Shown here one piece after another: positions 39,544 to 41,751 of a stretch of DNA of 41,751 bases (within the stretch, counting starts at the first letter, position 1; each line of letters starts with the position of its first letter). The notes under the pieces are model-generated. The model was not told the DNA's origin, ran no database searches, and saw only the letters and a list, made by a program, of their open reading frames with translations. The translations under genes and the position numbers were made by a program. The stretch is from Clostridia bacterium (GTDB lineage Bacteria; Bacillota; Clostridia; Christensenellales; Aristaeellaceae). Location of the stretch: NCBI GenBank assembly GCA_017512805.1, contig JAFWES010000002.1:1-41751 (forward strand), in the 5' to 3' direction.

Positions 39544-41195
39544 TCTCCCTCACCGCCCTTCTTTTCATTCATTTCGGGGAGAAGCTCCAGATACAGGATC
39601 CCCTCCTCCTCCCGCGTCCGCGCGGCCACAGGGAGGGTGCTCAGGTTCGGAATGCGCTCCGCCTCCGTTGCTAAGGAAAGGCCGTCGCCCCGCCAGGAAA
39701 CCATCAGCGACGAGGCGTTGCCCGTCAGCTGCTCCGCCACATTTTCGAAGGCGTCGTAGAGGGCGATTACAAGGGCGGATGGGAGAAGCGTATCCTGCTC
39801 CGGCGGCTGCACGTCGGTATGCAGATCAGCCAGGGACAGATAGCTCGCGGACTCCTGCAGCGCCAGGAACAGTGTCTGGGTAGACAGGCTGTCCTGCTCC
39901 GCCGCCAGCAGGAGCAGGTTCGTCTTCCGTTTCACAAAAGCGTTCAGTACAGACACCTGGGCAATCTGCTTCCGGAAGGCGGGTGTATCCGGTTTCATCT
40001 GCCCCAGCAGCCCTTCGATGCGCTGCTGGCAGGGGTACAGGATCTCCGCGATCTCGTGATAAATACGGTGCCGGGACTGCAGCCAGGCATCCTTCTCCCG
40101 CTGCTCCGTCTCGGCCTGGATCAGGCTGTTTTCCGATTCAATGAGCTCATTGGCTTCCGCCAGACGATCCTGGGCCCGGTGCACCTCGGTTTCATCTTCG
40201 GTCCAGAAGGCGAAACCCCCGCGTACTGCATGCCCGGAGAGCTTTACGTCCGGCGTCAGGTACACCGGAGCGGCAAGCGCGGCCTGCAGCTGACCCGCCT
40301 CAGCGCGGAGCGCTTCCCCGGACCGGTAAACGGGATGGAACCCCCTGTCCGTGACCAGGGCAGGCGTTCGAAGCCTGCTGAAAAAAGCCATGTAGTTCTC
40401 GTTATGCTGAATCAGCCGGTATCGGATACAGACCTCAAACACGCCCAGCATCCCGAAGATGTGGATCTCGGGGTTGTTATACATGTGCGGTCCATAGATC
40501 CCATCCTGGAACAGGATAAATATTAGCAAAATTCCGAACCATAACCCGACAACGGCAAGCAGGGCTAAAAATGCTTTTCCGCGCTGCCTCGCAGTCGTCA
40601 GAAGCAGCAGAAGAAGGCCCGCGGCAAAGCTCAGGATCATCCAGGCATACAGGGCATAGAAGACCGGGCCATGTGTATAGGTGCCGGTATCCACGGCAAA
40701 CTGGCTGAGAGCCACCCGGGGCGAATATACCAGCCCATGGAGATCATTGGTCAGGGCCAGCAGGGAGAGCAGGCCCTGTGGGATCAGCAGCAGGGTTTCA
40801 TCCCATCGTCCCGCTCGGTTCCCCCGTCGGATGCGCAGGCTGGTCATCAGGAACAGCGTCGGGATCAGCGTCATGGGAAGAAAATACAGATAGACCGAAT
40901 ACCTCAAGGCGCCGGGTTCCACAGCGAATCGATACTTGAACACCCGAAGAAGCTGGTACAGGAGCATCATCAGCGCAGCCCCCGTCACCCAGGTTCTTGT
41001 GCGGGACGGCAGCAGCCTGGCCCGGACAGACCGCAGCCAGAACAGCAGGAGGCCGATATAGATCAGGTAGTTGGCCTCCGTCATCAGCGACTCCAGCTCC
41101 GAATTTCCGCTGAATGCCAGCAGATTGGCGAAGCCTGCCAGCAGGAGGAAGGCCGCAAAGAAAATGGTTCGGCGCGTGGTCGTGCGGTCGCTCAT
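39540..41195 (-). CDS. 7TM sensor, kinase-like but without a recognisable ATPase domain
   Basis: 551 residues from ATG 41195 (AGGGGAG upstream). The first ~260 residues hold seven or eight TM helices like the 7TM receptor part of histidine kinases (HisK_N_7TM). A short PAS-like region follows (~270-335), then a coiled coil (~338-370) and a helical pair resembling a dimerisation domain: HRIYHEIAEILYPCQQRIEG, with a His in the expected place. The C-terminal ~130 residues have the length of a small ATPase domain, but I find no N box, DxGxG or GxG motif. It therefore looks like a pseudokinase or ligand-sensing partner of the true kinase encoded next, with which it is translationally coupled. The ligand is unknown. 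Confidence 0.75.
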   Translation of the reverse strand: MSDRTTTRRTIFFAAFLLLAGFANLLAFSGNSELESLMTEANYLIYIGLLLFWLRSVRARLLPSRTRTWVTGAALMMLLYQLLRVFKYRFAVEPGALRYSVYLYFLPMTLIPTLFLMTSLRIRRGNRAGRWDETLLLIPQGLLSLLALTNDLHGLVYSPRVALSQFAVDTGTYTHGPVFYALYAWMILSFAAGLLLLLLTTARQRGKAFLALLAVVGLWFGILLIFILFQDGIYGPHMYNNPEIHIFGMLGVFEVCIRYRLIQHNENYMAFFSRLRTPALVTDRGFHPVYRSGEALRAEAGQLQAALAAPVYLTPDVKLSGHAVRGGFAFWTEDETEVHRAQDRLAEANELIESENSLIQAETEQREKDAWLQSRHRIYHEIAEILYPCQQRIEGLLGQMKPDTPAFRKQIAQVSVLNAFVKRKTNLLLLAAEQDSLSTQTLFLALQESASYLSLADLHTDVQPPEQDTLLPSALVIALYDAFENVAEQLTGNASSLMVSWRGDGLSLATEAERIPNLSTLPVAARTREEEGILYLELLPEMNEKKGGEGE

Positions 41196-41383
41196 CGTTC
41201 TTCTCCCCTCTGCGGAAAACACAGTCCGCCGCGCGGTCCCCCGGGTGAAATCAGCATCCTTTCAGAATTCCGGAACCCGGATCCGCAGGGGATCGGGGGC
41301 CTTCCTTCCGGGCCCGTCACACGGTTCTGCATATGACGCAGAAATTTCATTGATGAAATCGCAATGGAATTTTACCAGGGGTG

Positions 41384-41412
41384 ATTATACCGGAATGAAG
41401 CCGCGTTGTCCA
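41384..41412 (-). promoter_or_regulatory. SigA-type promoter of the sensor-regulator-surface protein operon
   Basis: Minus-strand TGGACA (41407-41412), 17-bp spacer, perfect TATAAT (41384-41389). It gives a leader of about 180 bases before ATG 41195. Inside the leader an inverted repeat ATTTCAT-TG-ATGAAAT (41344-41359) could be a regulator site or hairpin. Confidence 0.75.
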
Positions 41413-41751
41413 TGCCTATACGGAAACCGTGCCTGGTGATATCATTCAGTTCAAATACGTCAAGACGCTCAGCCTATCATAAAAAGCGGACCGGCTGGGA
41501 ACTTATCCAGTCGGTCATTTCGTTTACACCGATTCCCGGCTATTCGTTCACACCCATGCCTTATTTCTATATCATCGGCGGCGATCCGATGTCCAGTCTT
41601 TCTTTCTTCGTTGTGAACTTCCAGAATAATTAACCCGCTTTGGCATAAGACCGGACGTCCAGATCTTGTGCCAGGACTTGATTTTTCTACGCAAATGCTG
41701 GAATTTCCGGTTGCGAAACCGGGAAGAATGTGGTACTATGTAGCGGGATAA
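41413..41751. other. Right-hand end of the window without an assignable gene
   Basis: Upstream of the operon promoter I find no gene I can name. Two short plus-strand frames have protein-like composition (one ending with YFYIIGGDPMSSLSFFVVNF at 41633, the other ending PGRMWYYVAG at 41751), but neither has a start with a ribosome binding site or a known motif. They may be fragments or chance. Confidence 0.3.

Overview
This window looks like a chromosomal stretch of a strictly fermentative, gut- or rumen-type member of the Bacillota (class Clostridia). The evidence is AGGAGG-type ribosome binding sites, a BirA/BioY/DUF1284 biotin cluster, a B. subtilis-type succinate dehydrogenase/fumarate reductase, a YitT protein, LysR-linked flavodoxins, and very large secreted proteins built from BspA-type leucine-rich repeats and Listeria-Bacteroides (InlB_B) repeats. 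No ribosomal or other marker gene is present, so the genus cannot be named.

Layout. (1) Positions 1-5,300 are a worn accessory zone. It holds a broken MATE gene, a large hybrid sensor kinase, a GNAT acetyltransferase, gene remnants, an antitoxin-like gene whose GNAT partner has been gutted, and a PemK/MazF-like toxin. (2) Positions 5,317-11,946 are housekeeping: an intact MATE exporter, then the minus-strand operon birA-DUF1284-bioY with a BirA-box-like operator over its promoter, then sdhC-sdhA-sdhB on the plus strand. (3) Positions 12,086-13,681 encode a membrane-anchored alpha/beta hydrolase fused to an extra membrane domain. (4) Positions 13,771-19,144 are a minus-strand carbohydrate operon: a TIM-barrel-like protein, a GH9-like enzyme and a TolB-type propeller protein, behind a strong promoter with a palindromic operator. 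(5) Positions 19,237-23,835 are a minus-strand operon of YitT plus a heterodimeric ABC exporter with one degenerate ATP site. (6) Positions 24,242-27,709 encode a secreted InlB/beta-helix protein. (7) Positions 27,900-28,120 hold tRNA remnants, including the 3' part of a tRNA-Val(CAC), which looks like one end of an integrated element. (8) Positions 28,191-32,301 are a redox cluster with two pseudogenes (SDR and aldo-keto reductase), a secreted flavodoxin, a SnoaL-like protein, a cytoplasmic flavodoxin, a LysR regulator and a small chimeric protein. (9) Positions 32,524-41,412 are one minus-strand block: a 7TM kinase-like protein without a recognisable ATPase domain, a NarX/DesK-type kinase, a LuxR-type response regulator, and a 1,617-residue secreted LRR/InlB protein whose start codon overlaps the regulator's stop codon.

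The most interesting unit is the last block. Gene order and overlaps suggest a dedicated sensory system (pseudokinase-like sensor, true kinase, regulator) that controls a giant cell-surface or secreted adhesin. Other notable points are the exported flavodoxin, the BirA operator, the DUF3800-VOC chimera, the tRNA-Val attachment-site remnant, and several small palindromes sitting on recognisable promoters.
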